From the NCBI GenBank assembly GCA_040766135.1, contig JAXGRA010000001.1, positions 62,001 through 126,000 of the forward strand: a stretch of 64,000 nucleotides of DNA. The letters are read 5' to 3'. The position numbers and the translations under genes are program-made. The notes under the pieces are model-generated. The model was not told the DNA's origin. It was given only the letters and a program-made list of their open reading frames with translations, and did not search any database. This document shows, in pieces, positions 25,508 to 34,141 of the stretch. Within the stretch, counting starts at the first letter, position 1. Each line of letters begins with the position of its first letter. This DNA comes from JAGVSV01 sp040766135 (GTDB taxonomy: Bacteria; Bacillota; Clostridia; Christensenellales; Aristaeellaceae).

Positions 25508-26074
25508 ATGTTTTATCATTGCTCGCCGCAGGCGGGGTTAACCGTGATAGAGCCCCGCAAAAACATCACCTTTGACACCCAGCATGCTGTACATCTGACC
25601 ACGCTGTTGCCCATGGCGCTGATGTACGGCATCAAACACTTTGAGTATACCTATGGCTTCCACTTCAAGGACGGCAAGCCGCAGGGCATGTATTATGAGG
25701 AATGCTTTCCCGATGCGCTGACCAAGTTATACGCGGGGAAAAATGCATCGCTGTATGTGTGCGGGGAGGGTGACTATCAAACCACGAAAAAGCCACACGA
25801 GGTCATTTGCTTTGAGCCCGTCCCTGTGCTGGAGGAACGCCCCATCCCCGATGTGCTGGCTGCGCTGCTGGCGCTGGAAAAAGAAGGACAGCTGGAAATT
25901 ATCCGCTTCCATCAGCAGACGGAAAAGAGCCGGGCTTTTTATCGTCAGGCTGAAAAAGAAGTGATCCTTAAGCACAACCTGCTTCATCAGCCCGGCCCCT
26001 TTGCCGACTATATGCGCACCACCTACCCGGATAGCTGGCGGGATGCGATAGCGGAGGCAATGGAGAAGCCATAA
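25508..26074 (+). CDS. Conserved hypothetical protein
   Basis: The 188-residue cytosolic protein starts MFYHCSPQAGLTVIEP and continues with AVHLTTLLPMALMYGI. This 'YH-S...L...T' opening recurs in a family of uncharacterised Clostridial proteins and recalls the start of ADP-ribosyltransferase-like folds, but no catalytic motif can be shown. The ATG at 25508 is chosen for the AGCAGGAGGATAAGG site. It lies between a terminator and a converging ABC-F gene, so it is probably monocistronic. Confidence 0.65.
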   Translation: MFYHCSPQAGLTVIEPRKNITFDTQHAVHLTTLLPMALMYGIKHFEYTYGFHFKDGKPQGMYYEECFPDALTKLYAGKNASLYVCGEGDYQTTKKPHEVICFEPVPVLEERPIPDVLAALLALEKEGQLEIIRFHQQTEKSRAFYRQAEKEVILKHNLLHQPGPFADYMRTTYPDSWRDAIAEAMEKP

Positions 26075-26131
26075 AAGCGCAGCGTGCAAGCCGTGAAACG
26101 GTGGAATAGATGACACCTCCGGCAAGGAGCG

Positions 26132-27706
26132 CTACAGTTGGATAATCCGCGTGGCAATTCTGTCCACAAACCGTCGGTCATGCTCCACAAACACCAGCGT
26201 GGCGCTGGTCTCCTGCAGCATGTCCTCGATTTGCTCGCGGGATTCGACATCAATGTAGTTGAGCGGTTCGTCCCAGATGTACAGGTGCGCGCTGCGCGCC
26301 ATGGACGCGGCCAGCACCAATTTTTTGCGCTGCCCCATGGAGAAACCCTGCGCATCGCGGTCAAACGCCTCGCGCGGGAAATCCAGCTTGCGCAGCAGCG
26401 TTAAAAAGTACGTGATATCCAGGTCTTGCGCCTGCGCAATGTCATAGGGCGTGCCGGTCACATGCTCCGCTGATTGCGGCAGATAGGAAACCACCAGCCC
26501 GCTGGCGCGGTGCACCCGGCCGGACAGGGGCGCAAGTTCCCCGGTGAGCAGCTTGAGCACCGTGCTTTTGCCGCAGCCATTGGGGCCGGTCAGCGCCAGG
26601 CGTTCTCCCCGTTTTACGCGCAGGGTAAGGCCGGTCAGGATGGGTGATTCGGGGGCATACCCCGCCGCCACATCGGTCAGCCGCACCAGCGTATCCAGTG
26701 GATGTTGCAGCGGATGCAGGCTGATGGGCGCGGTGTATTCCAAGTTTTTGAGCAGGCTTTCCTTTTCCTCAATCTGCCGGTCAATGCGCGTGCGGATGGC
26801 CAGCGAGCGCTTCATCATGCGCGCGGCTTTGGCGCCGATGGCCCCGCGGTCACACGGGCCAAAGCCAATCTTGGTGGCTTCTACTTTGTCGCTCCATATA
26901 GCTTTCTCGCGGCTGGATTGCTTCAGGCGGTCAATATCCTTGAGCAGACGCGCGTTTTTCTCGCGTTCAAAATCATCCTGAAGCTGCTTGTTATGCCGGT
27001 AGGTGCTGTAGGTGCCTTGTTCCACGCGCACCTCGGCTTTGTGCAGCGCCACGATGTGATCCACCGATTTGTCTAAAAACGCCCGGTCGTGCGATACTAA
27101 CAGAAACCCGCTTTTGCGCGACAGGTATTCCGCCACGATCTCCCGCCCCTGCATGTCCAAGTGGTTGGTGGGCTCGTCAATGAGCAGAAAGTTGTTCTTT
27201 CGCAAAAACAGCGCACACAGCAGCATGCGCGTGCGCTCGCCGGGGCTGAAGGTGGCGAAGGGACGATCCAACTGCGTGGCATCCACCGCCATGCGCGATA
27301 CCTCGCGGGCGATCAGTTCGTTGATGATGTAGCCATCCGCTGTGCTGTATGCATGCTCAATCTGTCCCCAGGCTTCGATGGCCTGGGGCGTTTTTTCTTT
27401 GAGCAAGCGCTCCATATCGCGTTCCCATTCATCAAACGGAGCGATGGCCTGGCGCAGCACCGTCAGCGCGCTGTGCTGTTCGTCCACCGGGAACGGGAAC
27501 AAATCAAACGACACCGACGCCACAATCTCACCGCGCCCCTGCAGCTGCCCGGCCAGCAGCCTTAACAGCGTGGTCTTGCCGCGCCCGTTGCGCCCCACCA
27601 GCCCCAACCGCCAGTCGGTATCCATGGTAAAGGTAAGATCAGTAAACACCGGCTCATAGCTGCCGGGATAGGTATAAGAAATATGATTGACCTGTATGAT
27701 AGACAT
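26132..27706 (-). CDS. ABC-F ATPase, Lsa-type ribosomal protection protein
   Basis: The 524-residue protein has two ATPase domains and no membrane segments. Domain 1 has GLVGRNGRGKTTLLRLL and LLIDEPTNHLD; domain 2 has TGPNGCGKSTVLKLL and the divergent IWDEPLNYIDV. The opening MDTDWRLGLVGRNGRGKTT and the EPLNYID form are characteristic of the Lsa branch, which dislodges lincosamides, streptogramins A and pleuromutilins from the ribosome. The interdomain linker (about residues 225-315) is rich in Lys and Arg. ATG at 27706 is chosen with AAGGGGGGCCT upstream. A short leader peptide and hairpin precede it. Substrate range is inferred, not shown. Confidence 0.87.
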   Translation of the reverse strand: MSIIQVNHISYTYPGSYEPVFTDLTFTMDTDWRLGLVGRNGRGKTTLLRLLAGQLQGRGEIVASVSFDLFPFPVDEQHSALTVLRQAIAPFDEWERDMERLLKEKTPQAIEAWGQIEHAYSTADGYIINELIAREVSRMAVDATQLDRPFATFSPGERTRMLLCALFLRKNNFLLIDEPTNHLDMQGREIVAEYLSRKSGFLLVSHDRAFLDKSVDHIVALHKAEVRVEQGTYSTYRHNKQLQDDFEREKNARLLKDIDRLKQSSREKAIWSDKVEATKIGFGPCDRGAIGAKAARMMKRSLAIRTRIDRQIEEKESLLKNLEYTAPISLHPLQHPLDTLVRLTDVAAGYAPESPILTGLTLRVKRGERLALTGPNGCGKSTVLKLLTGELAPLSGRVHRASGLVVSYLPQSAEHVTGTPYDIAQAQDLDITYFLTLLRKLDFPREAFDRDAQGFSMGQRKKLVLAASMARSAHLYIWDEPLNYIDVESREQIEDMLQETSATLVFVEHDRRFVDRIATRIIQL

Positions 27707-27745
27707 AGGCCCCCCTTGTGTCCGTGCGGGCAAATCCGCATGCCA

Positions 27746-27763
27746 TGAGGCCTTTTCGCCTCA
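27746..27763 (-). promoter_or_regulatory. Attenuator-like hairpin between leader peptide and ABC-F gene
   Basis: TGAGGC (27758-27763 on the minus strand) pairs with GCCTCA (27746-27751) around a GAAAAG loop, just downstream of the leader ORF stop. A second, longer pairing with the region near the ribosome site is possible but was not folded. Confidence 0.5.
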
Positions 27764-27766
27764 GCG

Positions 27767-27787
27767 TCAGGCGATGATGTTCTCCAT
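27767..27787 (-). CDS. Leader peptide MENIIA upstream of the ABC-F gene
   Basis: A seven-codon frame (ATG GAG AAC ATC ATC GCC TGA) is preceded by GAAAGGAGACCTGAC, a strong ribosome site at good spacing. It sits in the 100-base leader between promoter and ABC-F gene. Short leader peptides of this kind control several antibiotic-resistance ABC-F and erm genes by ribosome stalling. Confidence 0.6.
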   Translation of the reverse strand: MENIIA

Positions 27788-27815
27788 GTCAGGTCTCCTT
27801 TCAGTGAATGAATAG

Positions 27816-27844
27816 AGTGTACCGGGGCAGCGGGCGGGTGTCAA
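27816..27844 (-). promoter_or_regulatory. Promoter of the ABC-F gene
   Basis: TTGACA (27839-27844) and TACACT (27816-27821) on the minus strand are 17 bases apart; the -35 is a perfect consensus. Transcripts would start near 27809 and carry the leader peptide. Confidence 0.8.
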
Positions 27845-27960
27845 GGGTGCATAATGGAACGATTATTCTGCGGTGCAACCTGTATTTCATTCATAATATT
27901 TTTTCGGCCCTCGAACAAATCCTGCGGGAAGCGCGTATATATAGGTGAGGAGGTGATCGG

Positions 27961-28488
27961 ATGCCGGATACCGTTGCTGCAGAAACGGTACGTGACCAAC
28001 GCTTCCTGCGCTGGGTGCAGGAATACAAAGATGCCATCCTGCGCACCTGCTATGTGTATCTGTCCCATCAGCAGGACGCAGAGGACGCCATGCAGGATAC
28101 TTTTCTAAAGGCATGGAAAGCCATGGATCGGTTTGACAAGGATAGAAGCACCAGCGAAAAGGCCTGGCTGATGCGCATTGCAATCAACACCTGCCATGAC
28201 TATCACCGCTCCCGGTGGTTTCGGCGGGTGGACGTACGGCAAGCGCTGGAGGACTTGCCCCAGCGCTACCTGCTGGTGGAGGAGAAGGACATAGCGCTCA
28301 CCATAGATGTAATGCGCCTGCCGGAGAAACTGAAGCAAGTGGTGCTGCTGCACTATTATCAGGAGATGACCTTGCGCGAGATTGCTCAGGTGCTCAACGT
28401 GGCGCCATCCACTGTGCACCGGCGGTTGAAGCAGGCCCAACAACAATTAAAACTGGACATCACAGGAGGGGAAGCAGATGAAGCATAA
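27961..28488 (+). CDS. ECF-type RNA polymerase sigma factor
   Basis: The 175-residue protein has sigma region 2 (QDAEDAMQDTFLKAWKAMDRF, around residues 40-60) and region 4 (MTLREIAQVLNVAPSTVHRR, about 135-155). These are the two core-binding and promoter-reading domains of extracytoplasmic-function sigma factors. The start is ATG at 27961 behind GAGGAGGTGATCGG. It overlaps the next gene, a membrane protein that is the likely anti-sigma factor. A TGCAACC at 27874-27880 resembles an ECF -35 element, raising the possibility of autoregulation; a matching -10 was not clear. Confidence 0.88.
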   Translation: MPDTVAAETVRDQRFLRWVQEYKDAILRTCYVYLSHQQDAEDAMQDTFLKAWKAMDRFDKDRSTSEKAWLMRIAINTCHDYHRSRWFRRVDVRQALEDLPQRYLLVEEKDIALTIDVMRLPEKLKQVVLLHYYQEMTLREIAQVLNVAPSTVHRRLKQAQQQLKLDITGGEADEA

Positions 28489-29761
28489 CCATATAAAGCA
28501 TGCGCTGGACAACACGCTTTCCAGCCTGTATGCCCCGGAGCATGTAGGCGAAGAGCTGTTGGCTCTGGCCAAGGGAGGAAAGAAAGTGAAACGGAAACTG
28601 CCTGTCGCGATTATATTGATTGTCGTATTGGTTATCATAAGCGCGGCGGCTATTGCCGCAGTCATCCTAAGCAACAAAGAATTTGTGCATCAGGTCATGG
28701 CACCCATGGCCAGGAACAACGCATCCACCAAATGGACGGACAAGGAACTGGCCGATATTGAGCGGATCGCCGGTGAAAGCGGTGTTGCAATCCCGGAGGA
28801 GATTCGTACAAGGGGGGATGCGACGGATGGCGCATTCAAAGAGGAATTGATGCGCTCGTTCCTGATAGAGGAACTGGGGCCATATATTGCCACATGGAGC
28901 ATCGGGGATCAGGCCTGGTTTGATGCGCTGCTTGTCAGCAGCGGGCTGACCAAGCACCAGACGCGGGTATTACCTGCGGAGGGGGAAATTGGTGAAGCAA
29001 AGGCGTTGGAAACGGCGGCAGTGTATATCAAGGGCACTGCCAAGAAGACAGCAGATATAGACGACCCTACCGTGTACCAGCGGTATGTAGAGTATCGGCA
29101 GTTTGTAGACGAGCGGGGCAATGTGCAGCCTCGGATGTGGTATATACGCTATGAATCCAAAGAACCGGCACGGGATGACTATGATCTTGTGATTTCGCCT
29201 CAGGGCAAGGTAACGGAAGCCAGCGTGCAGGTTGGCGTGCAAAGCGCCACGGATGTAGCAACCCTTGAAACCATCCTTGACCACTATGATACTACCTATG
29301 GGTTGCACTATTTGTGGTCGCAAAAGGTATGGGAATCTTTGCAAAAGGATGTGCAACGCAGCGTGGACAAGCACGGGATGCAGTTCAATATGGCGGCATT
29401 TATCCTCTCGCAAAAATATGCCAGCCCCCAGGGGTATCCGGTTTCTAAACAGGATGCTATACATGCTGCGTATCAGGCTGTGGCGCAGGATGCGGGCATC
29501 GCCATGGAAACGCTGAAAGAACAGTTCAAGGCCAATGCGCTGCTTCTTATGGGGAAAGAAAGCGCTGTATGGAAAGTATCATTGACCAACACCAACCCTG
29601 GCGGTGGGCGGGTATATGACCTTCGGCATGCAGAAATTGACGCAAAGACTTGCAAAGTATTGCATGTAGGGCACTATGAACCGGGCAAGAACAGCTTGTA
29701 TGAGGCATACTGCCTGATGGAAGTGCTGCAAGATATCTCAACTTGGCCTGCGCATGGGTAA
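28478..29761 (+). CDS. Probable membrane-anchored anti-sigma factor
   Basis: The 427-residue protein has a short cytosolic part (about 1-40), one transmembrane segment around residues 42-66 (VAIILIVVLVIISAAAIAAV), and a 360-residue external domain with no family I recognise. The order sigma factor then single-span protein, with an 11-base overlap, is the standard sigma/anti-sigma layout. The cytosolic part is short and does not show a zinc-binding ZAS motif. An alternative is a sensor or effector protein cotranscribed with the sigma factor. Confidence 0.65.
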   Translation: MKHNHIKHALDNTLSSLYAPEHVGEELLALAKGGKKVKRKLPVAIILIVVLVIISAAAIAAVILSNKEFVHQVMAPMARNNASTKWTDKELADIERIAGESGVAIPEEIRTRGDATDGAFKEELMRSFLIEELGPYIATWSIGDQAWFDALLVSSGLTKHQTRVLPAEGEIGEAKALETAAVYIKGTAKKTADIDDPTVYQRYVEYRQFVDERGNVQPRMWYIRYESKEPARDDYDLVISPQGKVTEASVQVGVQSATDVATLETILDHYDTTYGLHYLWSQKVWESLQKDVQRSVDKHGMQFNMAAFILSQKYASPQGYPVSKQDAIHAAYQAVAQDAGIAMETLKEQFKANALLLMGKESAVWKVSLTNTNPGGGRVYDLRHAEIDAKTCKVLHVGHYEPGKNSLYEAYCLMEVLQDISTWPAHG

Positions 29762-29784
29762 TCCTTAGCAAAAGCTAAAAACAG

Positions 29785-29815
29785 AGGGGCCGCCGCAACG
29801 GGCAGCCCCTTTTCC
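29785..29815 (+). terminator. Terminator after the anti-sigma gene
   Basis: AGGGGC (29785-29790) pairs with GCCCCT (29805-29810) with further G-C pairs inside, followed by TTTTCC. The converging ABC-2 operon ends 5 bases beyond. Confidence 0.65.
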
Positions 29816-29819
29816 TGTG

Positions 29820-30596
29820 CTACGACCCCGTCGACTTATAATGCCTCAGCCCCACCCGCCACAGCGCCCAGGCGGGCAGCAAAAACAAAAGGCTCAACAC
29901 CGGGGTGAGCATGTGCAGCACGTTGGCGGAGCGGCCGGTCAGGTACAGCAGAGGATAGTATTGCACCAGCGCCAGCGGGATGACCCAGGTGACAAAGCGC
30001 AACACCTCTTTGCCGTAGATGGAAAAGGGATAGGAGCCGAACTCCCGCCCGCCGTCGGTGAGGATGTTCATAAATTCTAGCCCTTCCAGCGTAAAGAAAC
30101 TCAACGCCGCATACACCACGAATAGCGCAAAAAATAGCGCCGCGCCGCAAAACACCATCAGCGATAGCGTGAGCACCTTGTCCGGCGTCCAGGCAACGCC
30201 GCTGCGTGGGAGCGCCCAGGCAAACACCAGCAGCGCTTGTAATAGGCGACCCAAGCGCGTTAAATCAATCTGCGATACCAGCACCTGAAAAACAAGGCTG
30301 CGCGGGCGCACCAGCGCGCGGTCAAACTCGCCATTGCTGATGATAACCGGGAAGCGGTCAAAGCCCCGGCCAAAGGTTTCGGCCAGCGTAAAGGCCATCA
30401 ATATGGCCGCATAGCACAGCAGCACTTCAGAAAAGGTGAAGCCGTCCACCTGATGAAAGCGCGCAAACAGGAATACAATGCCGATGATCGACGCAAACGC
30501 CACCAAGAACTGCCCCAGCAGCAGCATCACAAAGTTGCCCTTGTACTGCATCTGGCTCTTCAGATGCATGGAGAAGTAAGAAAGATACAATCGCAT
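29820..30596 (-). CDS. ABC-2 type transporter permease (DUF990-like)
   Basis: A 258-residue protein with six predicted membrane segments and a family-typical FPVIISNGEFDRALVRP motif. With the preceding permease and ATPase it forms a three-gene ABC-2 exporter. ATG at 30596 follows AGGGAGGTTAAT; the longer upstream frame overlaps the neighbour and is not used. It is 1 base downstream of the previous stop. Substrate unknown. Confidence 0.85.
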   Translation of the reverse strand: MRLYLSYFSMHLKSQMQYKGNFVMLLLGQFLVAFASIIGIVFLFARFHQVDGFTFSEVLLCYAAILMAFTLAETFGRGFDRFPVIISNGEFDRALVRPRSLVFQVLVSQIDLTRLGRLLQALLVFAWALPRSGVAWTPDKVLTLSLMVFCGAALFFALFVVYAALSFFTLEGLEFMNILTDGGREFGSYPFSIYGKEVLRFVTWVIPLALVQYYPLLYLTGRSANVLHMLTPVLSLLFLLPAWALWRVGLRHYKSTGS

Positions 30597-30597
30597 A

Positions 30598-31401
30598 TTA
30601 ACCTCCCTGTACAATGACGCGCTGCAGCTGCCTGCCCATCCACCGGTGCCCGACCAGCAGCAGCATCGCCAGCCAGAACGCCTGCAGCGCAACTCCCTGC
30701 ACGGCAGCCATCCCTGCAATGTGGCCGGAGTACAGCCGCAGCGGCAAATCGTGCATGCTGGCAAAGGGCAACAGGTTCAGGACATTTTGCAGCGCCTGCG
30801 GATAAAACGGCAGTGGGATGGTAAATCCGCTCAGCATATCCACAACGGCTACCACCATGAGGCGCAGGCCTGAGAAGTTGAGCAATTGAAAGTGCGCAAT
30901 GTACATAAGTGTCGTCAGGGCTGAGGCTACGCCTACCGACAGCATTGTGGACAGCACATACAGCGCAAAGGCCAGCATGCTGGCAGGCAGATGCAGGCGC
31001 ATCGGATCGGGCAGCACAAAGGCCACCAGCAGGATGGGCGCACAGCGCAGCGCCGCGCGTGCCACCCGCCGGGCCATGGTGGTGGCAAACCAGCGGGCGT
31101 ACATATCCACCGGTCGCACCAGGTCATAGGCGATGTGCCCGCCGCGCACCGATTCGATGATGTCTGGGTCATAGTCCCACATGATGTACAGCGCTAAAAA
31201 AGCCTGCTGCAGCCACACATAGTCCGCAGCCTGCGCAAAGGTCAGGGGAAAAGCGGCAGGATTTTCCGCATAAAAGGCGCGCAGCGCCAGCAGGCGCATA
31301 AAGCCCCACGCATACTGCGTGGCCAGCCCCGCCAATGCTGCAGTGCGGTACTGTAGATTGTGCAAAAACCGGATGCGGAACAGCGATAGATAGGCGCTCA
31401 T
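30598..31401 (-). CDS. ABC-2 type transporter permease
   Basis: The 267-residue protein has about six hydrophobic segments and the phrase IIESVRGGHIAYDLVRPVDMY, parallel to the corresponding VRP motif in the partner permease, so the two form a heterodimer. It overlaps the ATPase gene by 4 bases (ATGA). Such three-gene sets export lipids, peptides or drugs; nothing in the window identifies the cargo. Confidence 0.85.
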   Translation of the reverse strand: MSAYLSLFRIRFLHNLQYRTAALAGLATQYAWGFMRLLALRAFYAENPAAFPLTFAQAADYVWLQQAFLALYIMWDYDPDIIESVRGGHIAYDLVRPVDMYARWFATTMARRVARAALRCAPILLVAFVLPDPMRLHLPASMLAFALYVLSTMLSVGVASALTTLMYIAHFQLLNFSGLRLMVVAVVDMLSGFTIPLPFYPQALQNVLNLLPFASMHDLPLRLYSGHIAGMAAVQGVALQAFWLAMLLLVGHRWMGRQLQRVIVQGG

Positions 31402-32381
31402 ATCTGATACTCCCGGTACAACCCTGCCACCATTTCCTCGGCGCTGACGGCGGCCATCTCCATATCGGTAATTTCTGCCTGCGCGGATATCTGCGCAATG
31501 GCCTGCGCCACGCTGATGCGCGCGGTGTCCACGGCCACGGTAAGGCGGCCAGGCGTATGCTCCCGGATGGTCATGCCGGGGCCGGGCACGGGCGCGTTAT
31601 CGCCTGCGTAGGTGAATATCAGCGTTTTGCCGGTGCCTGCATGGGCTTTCAAGTCCTGCATGGTGCCGTCCAGCAGGATGCGCCCCTTGCCAATCAACAG
31701 GATGCGCTGCGCCAGCGCCTCAATGTCCTGCATGTCGTGGGTGGTCAGCAGCACAGTGGTGCCATGCTGCTGGTTCAGGCGCTTGATAAACGCGCGCACG
31801 GCCAGCTTGCTCACGGCATCCAGGCCGATGGTGGGCTCGTCCAAAAACAGGATACGCGGCGCGTGCAGCAGCGAGGCCGCCAGCTCGCACCGCATGCGCT
31901 GCCCCAAGCTGAGGGAGCGGGCCGGCGTGGTCAATAAATCCTGCAGTTGCAGCAGTTCGGTCAGCTCGTCCAGCCGCGTGCGGAAATCCTTTTTATCCAC
32001 GCGGTAGATATCGCGGATGAGCTCCATGCTGTCGCCCACCGGCACATCCCACCACAGCTGGCTGCGCTGCCCAAACACCGCGCCGATATGCTGCACGTAC
32101 TGCTTGCGCTCCAGCCACGGCGTGCGTCCGTCAATCACGCAGGTGCCGCTGTCCGGCGTCAGCACCCCGCACATCACCTTGATGGTGGTGCTTTTGCCCG
32201 CGCCGTTGGGGCCGATGTACCCCACCATCTGCCCGTCCGGGATGCGGAAAGATACATCCTTCAGCGCCTCAATGACCTGATAATCGCGCTTCACAAACGC
32301 CCGCACCGCCCGTGTCAGCCCCGCACCCCGCCGCGCCACCCGGAATGTTTTGCAGATGCCGTTTAACTCAATCACGCGCAT
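31398..32381 (-). CDS. ABC transporter ATP-binding protein
   Basis: A 327-residue ATPase with Walker A GYIGPNGAGKSTTIKVM, signature SLSLGQRMRCELAASL, Walker B RILFLDEPTIGLD and the H-loop TTHDMQDIE, typical of the drug/lipid exporter (ABC-2 linked) class. A 60-residue C-terminal extension is present. ATG at 32381 is very close to the AGGGAGGG site; GTG at 32375 (VIELNG) would have better spacing and is an equal alternative. First gene of the ABC-2 operon. Confidence 0.9.
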   Translation of the reverse strand: MRVIELNGICKTFRVARRGAGLTRAVRAFVKRDYQVIEALKDVSFRIPDGQMVGYIGPNGAGKSTTIKVMCGVLTPDSGTCVIDGRTPWLERKQYVQHIGAVFGQRSQLWWDVPVGDSMELIRDIYRVDKKDFRTRLDELTELLQLQDLLTTPARSLSLGQRMRCELAASLLHAPRILFLDEPTIGLDAVSKLAVRAFIKRLNQQHGTTVLLTTHDMQDIEALAQRILLIGKGRILLDGTMQDLKAHAGTGKTLIFTYAGDNAPVPGPGMTIREHTPGRLTVAVDTARISVAQAIAQISAQAEITDMEMAAVSAEEMVAGLYREYQI

Positions 32382-32405
32382 CCCTCCCTTTTTTGCACGA
32401 CAAAT

Positions 32406-32437
32406 AAAGCGCAAAACAGCCAATGTAGTTGCGCTTG
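32406..32437 (-). other. Leader hairpin of the ABC-2 operon
   Basis: In the 5' leader AAGCGCAA (32429-32436, read on the minus strand) pairs with TTGCGCTT (32407-32414). It is followed by TATTTG, not a proper T-run, so attenuation is uncertain. Confidence 0.35.
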
Positions 32438-32445
32438 AGGAATTT

Positions 32446-32475
32446 AGCATACACCCAGGGAGGGCGGGGTGTCAA
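32446..32475 (-). promoter_or_regulatory. Promoter of the ABC-2 operon
   Basis: TTGACA (32470-32475) and TATGCT (32446-32451) on the minus strand, 18 bases apart. The insertion sequence begins about 40 bases upstream of the -35, so the promoter is intact. Confidence 0.65.
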
Positions 32476-32608
32476 CGTGATTTCTGCATGCCACGGATTC
32501 TACCTGCGGTGCGCGGTGCCTCAAGTCAATATGAGCGCGAAAGTTGTAACGATGCCTCACATAAAATGAGCGCGAAAGTGAGGTAGGGAGCGCAGGAAAA
32601 TTCTTCGG

Positions 32609-32714
32609 GGATGGATAGGGAGAGGCCGCCATGATAGGCTCTCTGCCGGGGCAGCCTACGATAGGGCTGACCCTTACGCTGACCGGCATGGCGGCAGAGG
32701 CTCCCTGTCCATCC
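32609..32714. repeat. Long inverted repeat in the IS region downstream of the transposase
   Basis: GGATGGATAGGGAG plus GCCGCCATG (within 32609-32633) matches the inverse of CATGGCGGC plus CTCCCTGTCCATCC (32687-32714) with small bulges, forming a stem of about 22 pairs around a 50-base internal region that itself has repeated GGCT/AGCC blocks. It lies in the 240-base stretch between the left IS end and the transposase stop, where no gene is seen. It may be a terminator or a structured RNA. Confidence 0.55.
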
Positions 32715-32780
32715 GGAAAGAAGAAATTTCCGGCATACGCACACAACGTTCCCTTCACCTCCTGACCGTGTCTGCATATG

Positions 32781-34034
32781 TTATGGCACAATGCGTATCC
32801 CACCCATTTGTTTGTTCAGTCGTTTTTCTTTAGCGAGTTCTGCTGCCAGCACCAAATCATCGGTCTTGGATTTGGCTAAGTCTGACAAGATGCATTGCAG
32901 ACGGACAATATCGCGTGTCAGTTCGGCGGGATTGATGGAATCTCTGTACGCGATAAGCTCCTGCGCCTGTTGGGGAGATAGTATCTGCGCATCCAGCAAC
33001 CGCTCCAGGGGTGTTTTCGGTTCATCATAGATGCGCTTGCGCCTGCCGACTGCATCCGTTTTCCAGCCTATGGGTTTCCGGGTGGCGGTAAAGTAATTCG
33101 TTTTCAGGCAGACCAACCGCCACAACTCCGCCAATGTTTCGCGTTCCTCTTGGGTATCATAGCGGAAGTAGAAACCATATCGGCGCACGATGTGATTGTT
33201 CTTGGACTCCACATGCGCCTGATCATTTTTCCTGTAGGGACGAGCGCGAGTAAAAAAGATCCCTTTTTCTGCCGCCCAGTTGAGCACATCGTAGTTAATC
33301 AGTTCGCTTCCGTTATCACAATCCAACCCCTCCACCTGGTAAGGGATGGCGTCCAATGCTGCATCCAGTCCCTTGCGGATATGGACATGTGCGTTGTTAC
33401 GCAGCACTTCCAGATGAACCCAACCAACGATTACATCTGTCATGACCAGAGATCGGGCAAACTCTCCTTTCAGCGTGGGCCCACAGTGCGCCACTGTATC
33501 TACCTCAAAGAACCCCGGTTCAGGCGGCATCTCATCTCCAGCCTTGCGAATCTGGATACTGTTCCTGAGCAGAACACCCGGCTTGGTGGTACTGATTCCT
33601 TTCAAACGTAAACGTTCACGCTCTTCTTTCAGGTAGCGGTCTACGGTCGCCGCACTCATTTGGAGTAATTCCTGCTTCACCTCCTCAGACCATCCATGTT
33701 CGTTTAACACCAGTTCTCCATGTGCCTCCAGCGAAGCAATCCATTGCGGCAAATCGGCTACCAGATACTTCCCACAGGGCTGATACATGACGCGCCACAA
33801 CCAGACCAGTTTCTCCTTGGCTGCTGGACTATATTTGGTTGCTCGGTTTCGTCTGCGATCCATGCGCGGCACATGCTTGTTGCCCAGTGTAGGCGAGGTG
33901 AGATACCGCCTGGCTGTCGACCTGCCTAAGTTTGTACTCTGGCAGAAAGTATCTAGGATGCTGCCTTTCTCCTTTTTGCTGCCTCGTTGATACGATCCCT
34001 TTAGTTGCTTGGTGACCTCAATTCTTGTCGCCAT
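32781..34034 (-). CDS. DDE integrase-core transposase
   Basis: The 417-residue protein has an N-terminal helix-turn-helix part (GRSTARRYLTSP near residue 37) and an integrase core with FFEVDTVAHCG (first Asp), GLDCDNGSELINYDV (second Asp) and KNDQAHVESKNNHIVRRYG (Glu). This opening 'D-T-V-A-H-C-G' belongs to an rve-type transposase group usually filed with IS481-like or ISNCY/IS1202 elements; the exact family was not determined. The ATG at 34034 has AAAGGGAAAG upstream. The frame is intact, so the element may be active. Confidence 0.88.
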   Translation of the reverse strand: MATRIEVTKQLKGSYQRGSKKEKGSILDTFCQSTNLGRSTARRYLTSPTLGNKHVPRMDRRRNRATKYSPAAKEKLVWLWRVMYQPCGKYLVADLPQWIASLEAHGELVLNEHGWSEEVKQELLQMSAATVDRYLKEERERLRLKGISTTKPGVLLRNSIQIRKAGDEMPPEPGFFEVDTVAHCGPTLKGEFARSLVMTDVIVGWVHLEVLRNNAHVHIRKGLDAALDAIPYQVEGLDCDNGSELINYDVLNWAAEKGIFFTRARPYRKNDQAHVESKNNHIVRRYGFYFRYDTQEERETLAELWRLVCLKTNYFTATRKPIGWKTDAVGRRKRIYDEPKTPLERLLDAQILSPQQAQELIAYRDSINPAELTRDIVRLQCILSDLAKSKTDDLVLAAELAKEKRLNKQMGGIRIVP

Positions 34035-34141
34035 TGATACTTTCCCTTTCATTCAATCAGCATACTACTCTTTTCGCGCTCATTCTTATTTGAGGCACCA
34101 CTGTCGCTTCGCGCTCATTTTATATAAGGTACGCCGCGGTG

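Larger units (their letters stand above)
32517..34131. mobile_element. Insertion sequence of about 1.6 kb
   Basis: A single transposase gene is flanked by ends that each carry two copies of a unit TRCCTYA, 6-8 bases, ATGAGCGCGAA. Left copies are at 32517-32541 and 32554-32576; right copies, inverted, at about 34072-34095 and 34108-34131. Outer copies are imperfect inverted repeats. A 7-base direct repeat CGCGGTG occurs at 32512-32518 and 34135-34141 and may be the target duplication, though one side is offset by a few bases. The element sits between the promoters of the ABC-2 operon and the UroD-sugar ABC operon and disrupts neither. Confidence 0.8.
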
